Below, piece after piece: positions 38,478-47,856 of a DNA stretch of 64,000 nt. The notes beneath the pieces are model-generated. The model did not search any database. It was given only the letters and a program-made list of their open reading frames with translations, and was not told the origin of the DNA. Position numbers and translations under genes: made by a program. Source of the DNA: Kumtagia sp963829135 (GTDB taxonomy: Bacteria; Pseudomonadota; Alphaproteobacteria; Rhizobiales; Rhizobiaceae); NCBI GenBank assembly GCA_963829135.1, contig CAWHHO010000006.1, forward strand, positions 620,001-684,000, given 5' to 3'. Each line of letters starts with the position of its first letter. The stretch's first letter is position 1.

Positions 38478-39197
38478 TCAATACCGCCGGATCAGTCCTA
38501 CAAGCTTTCCCTGCACACGGACGCGGTCCGGGCCGTAGATTCGGGTCTCATAGGCGGGATTTGCGGCTTCAAGCGCGACTGAGGCGCCCTTGCGCCGAAA
38601 GCGCTTGAGAGTCGCTTCCTCGTCATCGACCAGCGCAACAATGATTTCGCCCGGGCTTGCCGTATTGGCATTGCGGATAATCACCATGTCGCCATCGAGG
38701 ATACCCGCCTCGATCATTGAGTCGCCCTTGACCTCCAACGCATAGTGATCACCAGCAGACAGCATTTCGGGCGGAACCGTTATGGAGTGCGTCTTGTGCT
38801 GTATGGCGTCTATCGGTACGCCAGCCGCGATGCGACCCATGACCGGGACGGCAATGCCCGCGGATGCGTCATCGTCGTTGCCTGGCGAAGGCGATCGCGC
38901 CGGATCATTTGTCCGCTTGCCGAGACTTCCCTCGATAACGCTGGGAGAGAACTTCCGGGCGGAATTGAGACCGGGAGCGATTGAATCAGGAAGCCTGATG
39001 ACTTCCAGTGCACGCGCTCTGTTGGGAAGCCTGCGGATGAAGCCGCGCTCCTCCAGAGCGGTGATTAGCCGGTGAATCCCCGACTTCGACGCGAGATCCA
39101 GCGCTTCCTTCATCTCATCGAAGGAGGGAGGTATTCCCGCCTCCTTCAGCCGCTCATGAATGAACATCAACAATTCATGTTGCTTGCGCGTTAGCAT
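38478..39197 (-). CDS. lexA: LexA repressor
   Basis: 239-residue SOS repressor and self-cleaving protease. The N-terminal winged helix begins MLTRKQHELLMFIHERLKEA. Cleavage occurs at the Ala-Gly bond in GRIAAGVP; the catalytic serine is in KGDSMIEAG and the lysine in EATLKRFRRKG. ATG 39197 is chosen because GGAAGGGAC lies just upstream and homology starts here; the open frame runs 54 codons further into the promoter. A LexA box lies 54-68 nt upstream, indicating autoregulation. Last in a leftward gene row after moeA. Confidence 0.97.
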   Translation of the reverse strand: MLTRKQHELLMFIHERLKEAGIPPSFDEMKEALDLASKSGIHRLITALEERGFIRRLPNRARALEVIRLPDSIAPGLNSARKFSPSVIEGSLGKRTNDPARSPSPGNDDDASAGIAVPVMGRIAAGVPIDAIQHKTHSITVPPEMLSAGDHYALEVKGDSMIEAGILDGDMVIIRNANTASPGEIIVALVDDEEATLKRFRRKGASVALEAANPAYETRIYGPDRVRVQGKLVGLIRRY

Positions 39198-39250
39198 CGC
39201 TGTCCCTTCCCAGAATCGAATGCAAAACAAAACCAGAACAAACACTATCT

Positions 39251-39265
39251 GTTCCAGTTGTGTTC
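39251..39265 (+). promoter_or_regulatory. LexA (SOS) box GTTC-N7-GTTC upstream of lexA
   Basis: GTTC at 39251-39254 and GTTC at 39262-39265 are separated by seven bases, exactly the alphaproteobacterial SOS box. It lies between moeA and lexA in the lexA promoter. Other SOS boxes were not noticed in the window. Confidence 0.85.
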
Positions 39266-39376
39266 CGCAACTCTTAAAAGCGGGTAAAAGTCGTTGCAGG
39301 CGAACCAATCGGAGTATCGCCGCAAGACATCGCTGCCGGGCGAAGCAAATATTGGCCAATATGCCTTGCCAAACCG

Positions 39377-40576
39377 TTACAGCATGAGAATTTCGCAGGC
39401 ATCGCCGGGATCGGCAGCAGGCGCGAATGGCGGTCGGACTATCAGCGCGCCGGACTCGGCCAGCACGCGCAGCATCGACAAGTCCTGCACAGGGAAGGGC
39501 GTTGCGACCGCCGTCCCGTTGTCGAAGGTCAGTTTCGCTCGGACGTAATCCTGGCGCAGATCGTTGGCTGTCATCGCAGCGCCGAGAACAGCCGCCCGGA
39601 TATCGTGTCCGGCGACGGTGCCCGAGAGCTTGGCGATCAGCGGCTTGAGGAAAAGATGCGAGCAGACCAGGCTTGCCACCGGGTTTCCCGGCATCCCTAC
39701 GAATCGAGTCGCGCCACGCCGGCCGACCATCAGCGGCTTGCCGGGGCGCATGGCAATCTTCCAGAAATCGAGCGTCACGCCGCTAGTTGTAAGCACCTCG
39801 CGGACAAGATCGTGATCGCCGACCGAGGCTCCGCCCAGCGTTACGACGATGTCCGCGCCGACTTCGGTTGCGCGGGCAACGCAGGCCGCAAGCGTGTCGC
39901 GGTCGTCGGAAACGATGCCCAGATCGATCACCTTCGCGCCGCCGGCGGATGCGATCGCTGCCACGCCAAAGCTGTTGGAGGCGATGATCTGGTCCGGCCC
40001 GGGGGTGCCGCCTGGCGCCACCAGTTCATCGCCTGTGGCGATTACCGCGACGACGGGCCGCTTGACGACGTCGAGCATTGCATGGTTGGCCGACGCAGCG
40101 AGTGACAATGCTGCCGCATCGAGCGTACGTCCAATAGGGAGAAGCGCGTCTCCGAGAGAGAAATCGAGGCCCCGCCGGCGGATATGGCGGCCGACCGCGA
40201 CGGTTTCGAGAACCTCGATCGCATTTCCCAGCAGCGTGGCGTTTTCCTGGATGACAATCGTGTCGGCGCCCTGCGGCATCGGTGCGCCCGTCAGGATGCG
40301 GACAGCCTGACCTTTTTCGACCTTGCCCCCAAAGCCGTGACCGGCGGCCGAAACGCCGATCACGACGAGACGGCTGGGGACCGTTTCGACATCTTCGCAA
40401 CGAACCGCGTAGCCATCCATCGCAGAGGCATCAAAAGGCGGTTGAGTCCGCAGGGCAGAAATCGGCGTGGCAAGCACACGCCCCGCAGCTTCATGCAACG
40501 AAACACGCTCCGGGCCGAGCCTGGCTGCGCCATCAAGCAGCAGGCGCAGCGCATCGGCTACCGGCAGCAACGCCAT
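39377..40576 (-). CDS. moeA: Molybdopterin molybdotransferase MoeA
   Basis: 399 residues. MoeA inserts molybdate into adenylylated molybdopterin. Motifs: PPFDASAMDGYAVR near residue 50, TGAPMPQGADTIV, the MoCF domain with GDELVAPGG and TLGGASVGDHD, and GMPGNPVAS. ATG 40576 (MALLPVADALRLLL) sits 1 nt after the moaC stop, so the two are translationally coupled; an in-frame start 16 codons upstream lies inside moaC. Confidence 0.96.
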   Translation of the reverse strand: MALLPVADALRLLLDGAARLGPERVSLHEAAGRVLATPISALRTQPPFDASAMDGYAVRCEDVETVPSRLVVIGVSAAGHGFGGKVEKGQAVRILTGAPMPQGADTIVIQENATLLGNAIEVLETVAVGRHIRRRGLDFSLGDALLPIGRTLDAAALSLAASANHAMLDVVKRPVVAVIATGDELVAPGGTPGPDQIIASNSFGVAAIASAGGAKVIDLGIVSDDRDTLAACVARATEVGADIVVTLGGASVGDHDLVREVLTTSGVTLDFWKIAMRPGKPLMVGRRGATRFVGMPGNPVASLVCSHLFLKPLIAKLSGTVAGHDIRAAVLGAAMTANDLRQDYVRAKLTFDNGTAVATPFPVQDLSMLRVLAESGALIVRPPFAPAADPGDACEILML

Positions 40577-40577
40577 G

Positions 40578-41069
40578 TCAGTCTGCGACCTTGAAGTCGC
40601 CGGATGCGCCGCCGGTCTTTTCAAGCAGCCGGATGCCGGAGATTACCATGCTGCGGTCAACGGCCTTCGCCATATCGTAGATCGTCAGGCACGCGACGGA
40701 CGCCGCGGTCAGCGCCTCCATTTCGACGCCTGTTTTGCCGGCTACGCGGGCATGCGCGGTAACCCGCAGTCCGGGGAGGGCAGCGTCCTCGACGATGTCT
40801 ACACCGACCTTGGTAAGAAGCAGCGGATGACAAAGCGGGATCAGTTCGTGCGTGCGCTTCGCGGCCATGATCCCGGCAATGCGCGCAATGCCGATGACAT
40901 CGCCCTTCTTGGCGTTGCCGGCGCGGATCATCGCCAAAGTTTCGGGCCGCATGGTCACGCAGCCCTCCGCAATCGCCGTCCGCATCGTCTCCTGCTTGCT
41001 GCCCACATCGACCATCTCGGCCTTGCCGTCAGGCGCGAGATGGGTGAGGGATGAAGCGTCGGCTGCCAT
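40578..41069 (-). CDS. moaC: Cyclic pyranopterin monophosphate synthase MoaC
   Basis: 163 residues. Catalyses the second half of step one of molybdenum cofactor synthesis. Family motifs include LIPLCHPL, GVEMEALTAASVACLTIYDM and the terminal LLEKTGGASGDF. It lies between trpC (2-nt gap) and moeA (1-nt gap), the conserved alphaproteobacterial order. Confidence 0.97.
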   Translation of the reverse strand: MAADASSLTHLAPDGKAEMVDVGSKQETMRTAIAEGCVTMRPETLAMIRAGNAKKGDVIGIARIAGIMAAKRTHELIPLCHPLLLTKVGVDIVEDAALPGLRVTAHARVAGKTGVEMEALTAASVACLTIYDMAKAVDRSMVISGIRLLEKTGGASGDFKVAD

Positions 41070-41071
41070 GG

Positions 41072-41890
41072 TCAGCCCAGGCTTGCCGAAGCCGCTGCCT
41101 CGCCACGGAGCAGGGTGCGTGTCGCCTGAGCGACATCGCTCCGGCGCATCAGGCTCTCGCCCACCAGAAACGTCTCGATGCCGGCGCGCGCCAATCGACG
41201 GCAGTCGTCAATGGTGAATATGCCGCTCTCGCTCACCAGCAGCCGATCGTGCGGAACGAGGTTCGCCAGCCGCTCCGAAACTGCCAGATCGACCTGAAAC
41301 GTCCGCAGGTCACGATTGTTGATGCCGATCAGCGGCGAATGCATCGCCAGCGCACGTGTCATTTCGGCTTCATCGTGAACTTCGAGCAGAACATCCATGC
41401 CGAGTTCGATTGCCGTCCCCTCGATCTCGTTGGCCTCGCCGTCGTCTACTGCCGCCAACACGATAAGCACGGCATCGGCGCCCCAGGCGCGCGCTTCGTA
41501 GACCTGGTAAGGATCGAACATGAAATCCTTGCGCAGCGCCGGCAGCGACGTGACGTCGCGCGCGGCGGTGAGATACTCCGGCGAGCCCTGAAACGAGGGA
41601 CCATCCGTCAGGACGGAAAGGCAAGCCGCGCCGCCCGCCTCGTAGGCTTTTGCCAAGGACGGCGGATCGAAATCCGCGCGGATCAAGCCGCGTGAGGGAC
41701 TGGCTTTCTTGATTTCGGCGATCAAGGCATAGCTGCCACGGCGGCGCATAGCGCGAAGCGCTTCGACAAATCCGCGCGGCGCTTCGACGTCCGCGATCGC
41801 CGATTTCAGTTCTGCAAGCGGAACGCGTACCTTGGCGTCGGCAATCTCGACGCGCTTGTACTCCTCGATCCGCTTCAGGATATCGCCCAC
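41072..41890 (-). CDS. trpC: Indole-3-glycerol-phosphate synthase
   Basis: 272-residue TIM barrel of tryptophan synthesis. Motifs: ALIAEIKKASPSRGLIRADF, LSVLTDGPSFQGSPEYL, LRKDFMFDPYQVYEARAWGA and SESGIFTIDD. Monofunctional (no fused TrpF). Preceded by trpD with a 4-nt gap and followed by moaC. Confidence 0.97.
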   Translation of the reverse strand: MGDILKRIEEYKRVEIADAKVRVPLAELKSAIADVEAPRGFVEALRAMRRRGSYALIAEIKKASPSRGLIRADFDPPSLAKAYEAGGAACLSVLTDGPSFQGSPEYLTAARDVTSLPALRKDFMFDPYQVYEARAWGADAVLIVLAAVDDGEANEIEGTAIELGMDVLLEVHDEAEMTRALAMHSPLIGINNRDLRTFQVDLAVSERLANLVPHDRLLVSESGIFTIDDCRRLARAGIETFLVGESLMRRSDVAQATRTLLRGEAAASASLG

Positions 41891-41894
41891 AACT

Positions 41895-42905
41895 TCACCC
41901 GTTCGACACGACGATCAACTGGTCCAGCACAGCAGCCGCGCGCCCCTGATCGATGGCGGCGGCGGCGAGGTGCACGCCCTCCGCAAGGTCCGCGGCCTTG
42001 CCGGCAACAACAAGCCCCGCGCCGGCGTTCATCAGAACGGTGTCGCGGTAGGCGCCGGGCTTGCCCTCCAACACGGCGCGCAACGCCGCAGCGTTGTACG
42101 CCGCATCGCCGCCGCGCAGGTCCTCACGCTTATGGCGCGATAGTCCGAAGGTCTCCGGCGTCAAAACGAAGCTGCGAACTGCGCCATCCTTCAATTCGGT
42201 GACATGCGTTTCGCCGGTGGTGGTGATCTCGTCCAGGCCATCGCCATGCGCCACCCAGGCGCGATCGGTACCAAGTGTTCGCAGCGTCTCGGCGACTGGA
42301 CCGATCCACTCGGGCGCAAACACTCCGACCATCTGCCTGCGAACTCTCGCCGGATTGGACAGGGGGCCAAGCAAGTTGAAAATCGTGCGCGTGCCGAGTT
42401 CGGCACGCACCGGACCAACATGGCGCATGGCTGGGTGATGCGATGGCGCGAACATGAAGCCTATGCCCGTCTCGCGAATGCACGTGGAAATGGCTTCGGG
42501 CGCAAGGTCAATCTTGATGCCGAGCGCCATCAGCACGTCTGCTGCACCGGTCAATGATGAGAGGCCGCGGTTGCCATGCTTCGCGACAGGCACGCCGCTA
42601 CCGGCAATCACAAAGGCAGAGGCGGTAGAGATGTTCACGCTGTGGGAGTTGTCGCCACCGGTGCCGACGATGTCGATAGCGCCGTCAGGCGCCTGAACCT
42701 GCAGCATTTTCTCGCGCATCGTCGCGACAGCGCCGGCGATTTCCGACACCTGTTCGCCCCGCACCCGCAAACCCATGAGAAAGGCGCCGATTTGGCCAGG
42801 CGTGGCTTCGCCCGACATGATAATGCCGAAGGCCTCCTTGGCCTCGTCGAAGGAGAGGACCGAACCCGTCGCGACCTTGGCGATGTATGGTTTCAGCGCG
42901 CTCAT
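41895..42905 (-). CDS. trpD: Anthranilate phosphoribosyltransferase
   Basis: 336 residues. Transfers phosphoribose from PRPP to anthranilate. PRPP-binding and anthranilate motifs: GTGGDNSHSVNISTASAFV, KHGNRGLSSLTGAADVLMAL and GPLSNPARVRRQMVGVF. It lies 3 nt after the PpiD-like gene in a compact leftward operon. Confidence 0.97.
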   Translation of the reverse strand: MSALKPYIAKVATGSVLSFDEAKEAFGIIMSGEATPGQIGAFLMGLRVRGEQVSEIAGAVATMREKMLQVQAPDGAIDIVGTGGDNSHSVNISTASAFVIAGSGVPVAKHGNRGLSSLTGAADVLMALGIKIDLAPEAISTCIRETGIGFMFAPSHHPAMRHVGPVRAELGTRTIFNLLGPLSNPARVRRQMVGVFAPEWIGPVAETLRTLGTDRAWVAHGDGLDEITTTGETHVTELKDGAVRSFVLTPETFGLSRHKREDLRGGDAAYNAAALRAVLEGKPGAYRDTVLMNAGAGLVVAGKAADLAEGVHLAAAAIDQGRAAAVLDQLIVVSNG

Positions 42906-42908
42906 TGA

Positions 42909-44798
42909 TCAGTAAGCCAGCGCGCTCTCGGCCGCAGCTTGATTGACGCGCACGTCATATTCCGACTGCAGCTTTGCAACCAGTTGGTCGAGCACGTCGT
43001 CGGCAATGCCGGAAGCGTAGGCCCTGCGCGCGTTTTCGGGAACCTCATTGGCGCTGGAGGCTGCCGGCTCGAAAACCTCTGCGACCTTGAACAAGATGCG
43101 GTCGTCGCTGGAGGGCGACTTGAAATCGCCGATGCCCCCCTCGGCAACACCAAAGATCTTGGCTACCCCCTCGGCTCCGAAATCGGCATCCTCAGCTCCG
43201 CGCTTGATGCCGCGCTTCGTTTGCTTCTCAAGCGAAGCCTCAGTCGCGATCGCGTCGAGCGTTGCGCCGTCCTTCAACCGCTTCTCAAACTCGGCAATCT
43301 TGTCGGTCATCCGCTTGTCGGCTTCTGCCTTCGTCCAATCGGCGATCACCTTGTCCTTCACCTCGGCAAGCGGGCGCTCACGGGTTGGTGTGATCCCCTG
43401 GACCTCGAAAAATACAAACCCGTCGGATCCAATGTTGACGGCTTCATTCTCGACACCGACCTCGCTCGCGAAGGCGGCACGCAGAAGTTCGCTCAACTCC
43501 GGCAAATCGCTCACCAGGCTGTCGTCCGGCCGCTTGGCACCCTGATCGATCGCGTCGATCGTGACGGCCTTGAGTTTCAGCCTTTCGGCGGCTTCCGCCA
43601 AGGTCGCTCCACCAGCGCGAGCGTCGTCATAGGTATCGTGCACGTCAAGGATGATGCGGTGGGCCTCGGCGAGCGCCAGCTCCTTGCGGATCTGGGGCGC
43701 TGCCTCTTCATAGGACTTGACGACTTCTGGATTGATCGCGGTTACCCGAACAAGTATCGGGCCAAAGGTGCCTTCGATAACGTCACTCGTCTGGTTGAGG
43801 GGTAGCGAGAACGCTGCCTCGGCCGCCGCCTTGTCCGGCACGCCCGCCTTTGCAAGTGTCCCGAGCTGAACGTCGGCCATCGTTTTGCCCTGGCCCTCCA
43901 CGATCTTCTCGAAGGTCGTGCCGCTTTTCAGCGCAGCCGCAGCTGCCTCGGCGGCTTCCTTGGTGGGAAATATCAACTGCTCGACGGCGCGGGTCTCCGG
44001 CGTGGTGAACTGCGCTTTGTTCTTGTCGTAGTCGGCGCGGACCTGTTCGTCGGTTATCGAGCTTTCATCCGCGATATCCTCAGGCGCCAGTTTCACGTAG
44101 GAGATCTTGCGATACTCCGGCGCGGCATAATCCTTCTTGCGCTCTTCAAACCAGGTCGAGAGAACCGCATCGGCGGGTGGGTCGATCGGCAGTACCAGCG
44201 ACTGCGGCAGGATCAGATATTCGGCGGTACGGTCCTCACCGTTGTACAGCGCGACCGCATGCAGGAAGGTGTCGGGCGTCTCGACACCATCGGCGACCGC
44301 CTGAACGATCTGCTGGCGAATTGCCGTCTTCTTTTCCATGTCCCAATAGTCCTGGCGGCTGAGCTTGAATTGGTTGAGGACCCGGTCCAGCTGGACGGAA
44401 TCGTATCTGCCATTGCTCCCGAAGAAAGACGGGTTCCTGCTGACCACGTCGAAAATTTGCGTATCGGAGGCACCGAGCGTCAGTTTTCGTGCCTGTTCAT
44501 CGAGGACCGCGCTGGACACCAGTTGCGATAGCACCTGATTCTCGATCCCAAGGGCCTTTGCCTGCTCGCGCGTGATCTGCTGGCCGAACCGCTGAGCCAG
44601 CGTATTCACCTGTAGATCGTAGGCGAGCCGGAATTCGGTCGCCGAGATGGTGCTGTCGCCCGCGGCTACAACTGTGTTGCCTCCCGCAGTCTGCGTCAGC
44701 TTGCCGGAGACGCCCCAGGTGGCGAAGGCCAAGCCCAGAATGAGCAGCAAGAGCTTGGCTACCCATGTGCCGGCAGCGGTTCTCAATTGTTCAAGCAT
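42909..44798 (-). CDS. PpiD-like periplasmic peptidyl-prolyl isomerase/foldase (SurA_N domain)
   Basis: 629 residues. A single N-terminal membrane anchor (WVAKLLLLILGLAFATWGVS, ~13-32) is followed by a SurA_N-type domain (~45-180), a parvulin-like segment (~230-350) and a helical C-terminus. It assists folding of exported proteins from the outer face of the inner membrane. ATG 44798 (MLEQLRTAAGTWV) is the start; the frame stays open to 45245 but only as antisense of tpiA. First gene of the ppiD-trpD-trpC-moaC-moeA row. Confidence 0.9.
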   Translation of the reverse strand: MLEQLRTAAGTWVAKLLLLILGLAFATWGVSGKLTQTAGGNTVVAAGDSTISATEFRLAYDLQVNTLAQRFGQQITREQAKALGIENQVLSQLVSSAVLDEQARKLTLGASDTQIFDVVSRNPSFFGSNGRYDSVQLDRVLNQFKLSRQDYWDMEKKTAIRQQIVQAVADGVETPDTFLHAVALYNGEDRTAEYLILPQSLVLPIDPPADAVLSTWFEERKKDYAAPEYRKISYVKLAPEDIADESSITDEQVRADYDKNKAQFTTPETRAVEQLIFPTKEAAEAAAAALKSGTTFEKIVEGQGKTMADVQLGTLAKAGVPDKAAAEAAFSLPLNQTSDVIEGTFGPILVRVTAINPEVVKSYEEAAPQIRKELALAEAHRIILDVHDTYDDARAGGATLAEAAERLKLKAVTIDAIDQGAKRPDDSLVSDLPELSELLRAAFASEVGVENEAVNIGSDGFVFFEVQGITPTRERPLAEVKDKVIADWTKAEADKRMTDKIAEFEKRLKDGATLDAIATEASLEKQTKRGIKRGAEDADFGAEGVAKIFGVAEGGIGDFKSPSSDDRILFKVAEVFEPAASSANEVPENARRAYASGIADDVLDQLVAKLQSEYDVRVNQAAAESALAY

Positions 44799-44927
44799 GG
44801 AAGCGTCCGTGAAAGGGTCAAACCGATGAATGAAGCGCAATAGCGCCCTTGTCGCAATGTGTCGATTGCTTTGTGGCTTGATTTTGGTAGGGAGGGCCGG
44901 CTCGAGTACGCCCTGTAGGAGACGACA

Positions 44928-45692
44928 ATGACACCCGGAATACGCCCTTTGGTCGCCGGCAACTGGAAAATGAACGGCACCGCCGAGTCGCTTCCAGAGC
45001 TGCGCTCGATCGGCCACGCTCTCCTCGGCGGCCTGCCGGCAGAAGCCGATACGCTGATCTGCGTGCCCGCTACATTGCTGACCAGAGCCTCGGAGATTTT
45101 GGCGGGCACGCCGGTGAAGGCCGGCGGCGAGGATTGCCACCCGGCGGCCAATGGTGCCCATACAGGCGACATTTCCGCTGAAATGCTCAAGGATGCAGGA
45201 GCCACACACGTCATCGTTGGCCATTCCGAGCGCCGTACCGATCATGGTGAGACCGATGCTATCGTCCTGGCGAAGGCGGAGGCGGCATGGCGGGCGGGAC
45301 TGATCGCGATTATCTGCATCGGCGAGACTCGTGCCGAGCGTGAAGCCAACGCCACCATGCAGGTCTTATCACGGCAGATCGCCGGTTCCGTTGCGGCAAC
45401 CGCATCGGAGTCCAACACGGTTGTCGCTTACGAGCCCGTGTGGGCAATCGGCACTGGTCTAACGCCGACCACGGAAGACGTGGCGGAGGCCCATGCGCAT
45501 ATTCGTGCTGAACTGGCGGCCAAGATCGGAGGCGCGGCCAAGCGCATTCGCATTCTCTACGGCGGCTCGGTCAAGCCGTCGAACGCGGTCGAACTGCTTT
45601 CGGTCGCCAATGTCGATGGCGCTCTGGTCGGCGGCGCGAGCCTCAAGGCTAAGGATTTCCTCGGCATCGTAGAGGCCTATTCCTCGTTCTGA
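44928..45692 (+). CDS. tpiA: Triosephosphate isomerase
   Basis: 254-residue TIM barrel interconverting dihydroxyacetone phosphate and glyceraldehyde 3-phosphate. Catalytic Lys in GNWKMNG, His in VIVGHSERR and Glu in VVAYEPVWAIGTG. Phosphate loop ILYGGSVKPSNA. ATG 44928 follows GTAGGAGACGACA. Divergent from the PpiD-like gene (129-bp spacer), upstream of secG. Confidence 0.98.
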   Translation: MTPGIRPLVAGNWKMNGTAESLPELRSIGHALLGGLPAEADTLICVPATLLTRASEILAGTPVKAGGEDCHPAANGAHTGDISAEMLKDAGATHVIVGHSERRTDHGETDAIVLAKAEAAWRAGLIAIICIGETRAEREANATMQVLSRQIAGSVAATASESNTVVAYEPVWAIGTGLTPTTEDVAEAHAHIRAELAAKIGGAAKRIRILYGGSVKPSNAVELLSVANVDGALVGGASLKAKDFLGIVEAYSSF

Positions 45693-45867
45693 CGACTTCG
45701 CGGAAGCGAGGAAGGCGAGATCAGCCTACTCCGGCGGGACCGATTGCAATCCCAGTGCAGCCCCCCATATTCGCGGCGGGCTTGGAAATGCCACGAAACC
45801 CATGTAATGAGCCGCCGAGTTTCGGCAGGCCGCTCCTGTCCGCGTCTTGAATTCTTCCGGGGAAGTT

Positions 45868-46359
45868 ATGGAAACCATTGTTATCGTCATCCACTTGATG
45901 ATTGTCCTAGCGCTTGTCGGCGTCGTGCTGCTTCAGCGCTCCGAGGGTGGCGGACTGGGGATCGGCGGCGGTTCCGGCTTCATGACCGCACGCGGCGCCG
46001 CGAACGCGCTGACCCGGGCGACAGCCATTCTTGCTGCGGCGTTCTTTGCCACATCTCTCGGGCTGTCCCTGATTGCGAGGTATGGCGACCGCCCGACCGA
46101 TATTTTGGATAGGGCTCCGGTCACCCAGGGCGAGGGTACGGGCGTACTCGACAAACTCGGTGGTGGTGCTTCGGATGTGCCTGCACCGGCCCCGGCCGCA
46201 CCGACGAATTCGGCACCCGCCTCGGGCACCGCGCCGGCTGCCACGCCACCCGCGGCCACTGGATCCTCGTCAACCGCCCCCGCGGAGGTACCCGCAACGA
46301 CCGCTCCTGCGGCGACGGCACCTGCCGCTCCCACCACGCCGCAGGTTCCAAACCAATAA
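45868..46359 (+). CDS. secG: Preprotein translocase subunit SecG
   Basis: 163 residues, inner-membrane part of SecYEG. Two membrane helices: VIVIHLMIVLALVGVVLLQ (~4-22) and ILAAAFFATSLGLSLIA (~55-72), with the conserved RSEGGGLGIGGGSGFM between them. An Ala/Pro/Thr-rich tail (~95-163) is common in rhizobial SecG. ATG 45868 is preferred (GGGGAAG upstream). Confidence 0.95.
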   Translation: METIVIVIHLMIVLALVGVVLLQRSEGGGLGIGGGSGFMTARGAANALTRATAILAAAFFATSLGLSLIARYGDRPTDILDRAPVTQGEGTGVLDKLGGGASDVPAPAPAAPTNSAPASGTAPAATPPAATGSSSTAPAEVPATTAPAATAPAAPTTPQVPNQ

Positions 46360-46562
46360 CTGCCTTCAACCTGTGTTTGTTTGAACACACTCGGCCTAAA
46401 TGCCGCTATGATCACGAGAAATCGTTCTGAACCAGCGGCCACCATCCCTTGAGCGTACTCGTGATATGAGCTTATAAGTCCCGGACAAGCGACCCGGTGG
46501 GCGCGAAGGAGAAATCAGCTCCGACGCACGGTCGACGCATCAATGTTTCGGGATCTTTAAGA

Positions 46563-47717
46563 ATGCTATCTCGCAGCCTCCTTTTGTTGGGCCTATGCGC
46601 CGCCTTGGGCATGGCCTCTCCATCCATTGCCGCGACGGCAAAGCCAGGGAATTCGGTTACGCAATCGGCGAAGCTTAAGGCGCAGGCCGATGCCGAAAAG
46701 CCGTCTAAGTTCAAGAAGAAGGTCGCGAAGGCCGACAAGGGTAAGAAGAAGGCTCCAAAACAGGACGAGTTGAGCGACGCCGACAAGGCTGCAGCCAAGA
46801 AGCTCGCTGAAAGGGAAAAGGCGAAAGCCAAGGAAGCAGCTGCCGAAAAGGCGCGGGAAGCCAAGAAGCTCGCGATGCGAGCCAAGGCTAAGGCCGACGC
46901 CGAGGCGCGCCGTGAGGCAGCGAGAAGCTTCAAGCCGCGCAGCAAGGCAGTCGAACTGGTCAGCGCAGAGCCGGTCCGGCCTATAAGGCCTATCGAGGTC
47001 AGCCTGAAGAGCAAGCCGGTTACCGGGATGACCGCCGAACGCATTGCCGCCCAAGAGGCTGCCGCTGTCGGTGCGGATGTGGTGGTTCGCCAGGGCAACA
47101 ACGGCGAACTGCGCAGCGAGACCGTCGCAAGGCGACCGAACAACGGCTTCTTCGAGGTTCTTTTCGGTGACGAGCAGCCTATGACAGCAAGCATGCTGCC
47201 GGAAACGCGTGCCCTCGATGCGGTGCTCGAAACGAAGAAGAAGTTCAAGCCAAGAGCCGAGTACGAACCCCAGAGCGTTCAGTTCTCCGGTTATCCGCGC
47301 GGAACCATCGTTATCGATACCGCCCAGCACTTCCTGTACTACGTCGAAAACGGCTCATCCGCTCGCCGTTACGGCATTGCTGTCGGTCGCGAAGGCTTGC
47401 AGTTCAAAGGCCAGGTCGCGGTCGGCGACAAGCAGGAATGGCCGCGCTGGATCCCCACGCTGGATATGCAGAAGCGCGAACCGAAGAAGTATGGTCAGTA
47501 TAAGGATGGCATGCCTGGCGGCGGCCAGAACCCGCTCGGCGCCCGGGCAATCTATCTCTACCAGGGCAGGTCGGATACGCATCTGCGCATCCACGGCACG
47601 ATCGCTCCCCAGAGCATCGGCACAAACTCGTCGAACGGTTGCTTCCGCATGATCAACGATCATGTGATCGACCTGTACAGCCGCGTCAGGGTCGGCACGC
47701 CGGTCATCATTCTCTGA
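46563..47717 (+). CDS. L,D-transpeptidase (YkuD domain) with Lys/Ala-rich helical N-terminal region
   Basis: 384 residues. Residues 1-24 are a signal peptide (MLSRSLLLLGLCAALGMASP). Residues ~30-130 are almost only Lys, Ala and Glu, a predicted long charged helix. The YkuD domain (~240-384) carries the catalytic cysteine in HGTIAPQSIGTNSSNGCFRM. Such enzymes make 3-3 peptidoglycan cross-links, abundant in polar-growing rhizobia, or attach proteins to the wall. ATG 46563 is chosen since it begins the signal peptide. It ends just before a strong terminator. Confidence 0.9.
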   Translation: MLSRSLLLLGLCAALGMASPSIAATAKPGNSVTQSAKLKAQADAEKPSKFKKKVAKADKGKKKAPKQDELSDADKAAAKKLAEREKAKAKEAAAEKAREAKKLAMRAKAKADAEARREAARSFKPRSKAVELVSAEPVRPIRPIEVSLKSKPVTGMTAERIAAQEAAAVGADVVVRQGNNGELRSETVARRPNNGFFEVLFGDEQPMTASMLPETRALDAVLETKKKFKPRAEYEPQSVQFSGYPRGTIVIDTAQHFLYYVENGSSARRYGIAVGREGLQFKGQVAVGDKQEWPRWIPTLDMQKREPKKYGQYKDGMPGGGQNPLGARAIYLYQGRSDTHLRIHGTIAPQSIGTNSSNGCFRMINDHVIDLYSRVRVGTPVIIL

Positions 47718-47736
47718 TTCGTATCGGAACAATGCG

Positions 47737-47765
47737 AAGGGCCGGCACGCGCCGGCCCTTTTGTT
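47737..47765 (+). terminator. Rho-independent terminator after the L,D-transpeptidase gene
   Basis: Perfect 10-bp stem AAGGGCCGGC-ACGC-GCCGGCCCTT (47737-47760), followed by TTGTTTG. It ends the transcript before pyrG. Confidence 0.9.
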
Positions 47766-47776
47766 TGTGTGACGTC

Positions 47777-47835
47777 TTTTCACTGCCGGAGATAATCGCG
47801 CCAAGCTGAATTTTTCACTGGCGGAATCATCTCCG
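47777..47835. repeat. Direct and inverted repeats in the pyrG leader
   Basis: TTTTCACTGCCGGA (47777-47790) recurs as TTTTCACTGGCGGA (47812-47825), 35 bp apart with one mismatch. An overlapping inverted repeat pairs CGGAGATAAT (47787-47796) with ATCATCTCCG (47826-47835), one mismatch. Could be a paired protein site or RNA structure in the pyrG promoter/leader. Confidence 0.4.
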
Positions 47836-47856
47836 CAACGCTAAGCGATAATTCCC

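Noticed and set aside
42909..45245. 778-residue version of the PpiD-like protein
   Set aside because: The extra N-terminal part is antisense of tpiA; the membrane anchor right after ATG 44798 marks the true start.
46472..47248. 258-residue open frame on the minus strand
   Set aside because: Antisense of the L,D-transpeptidase; its Ser/Ala-rich hydrophobic sequence is the mirror of the Lys/Ala-rich helix.
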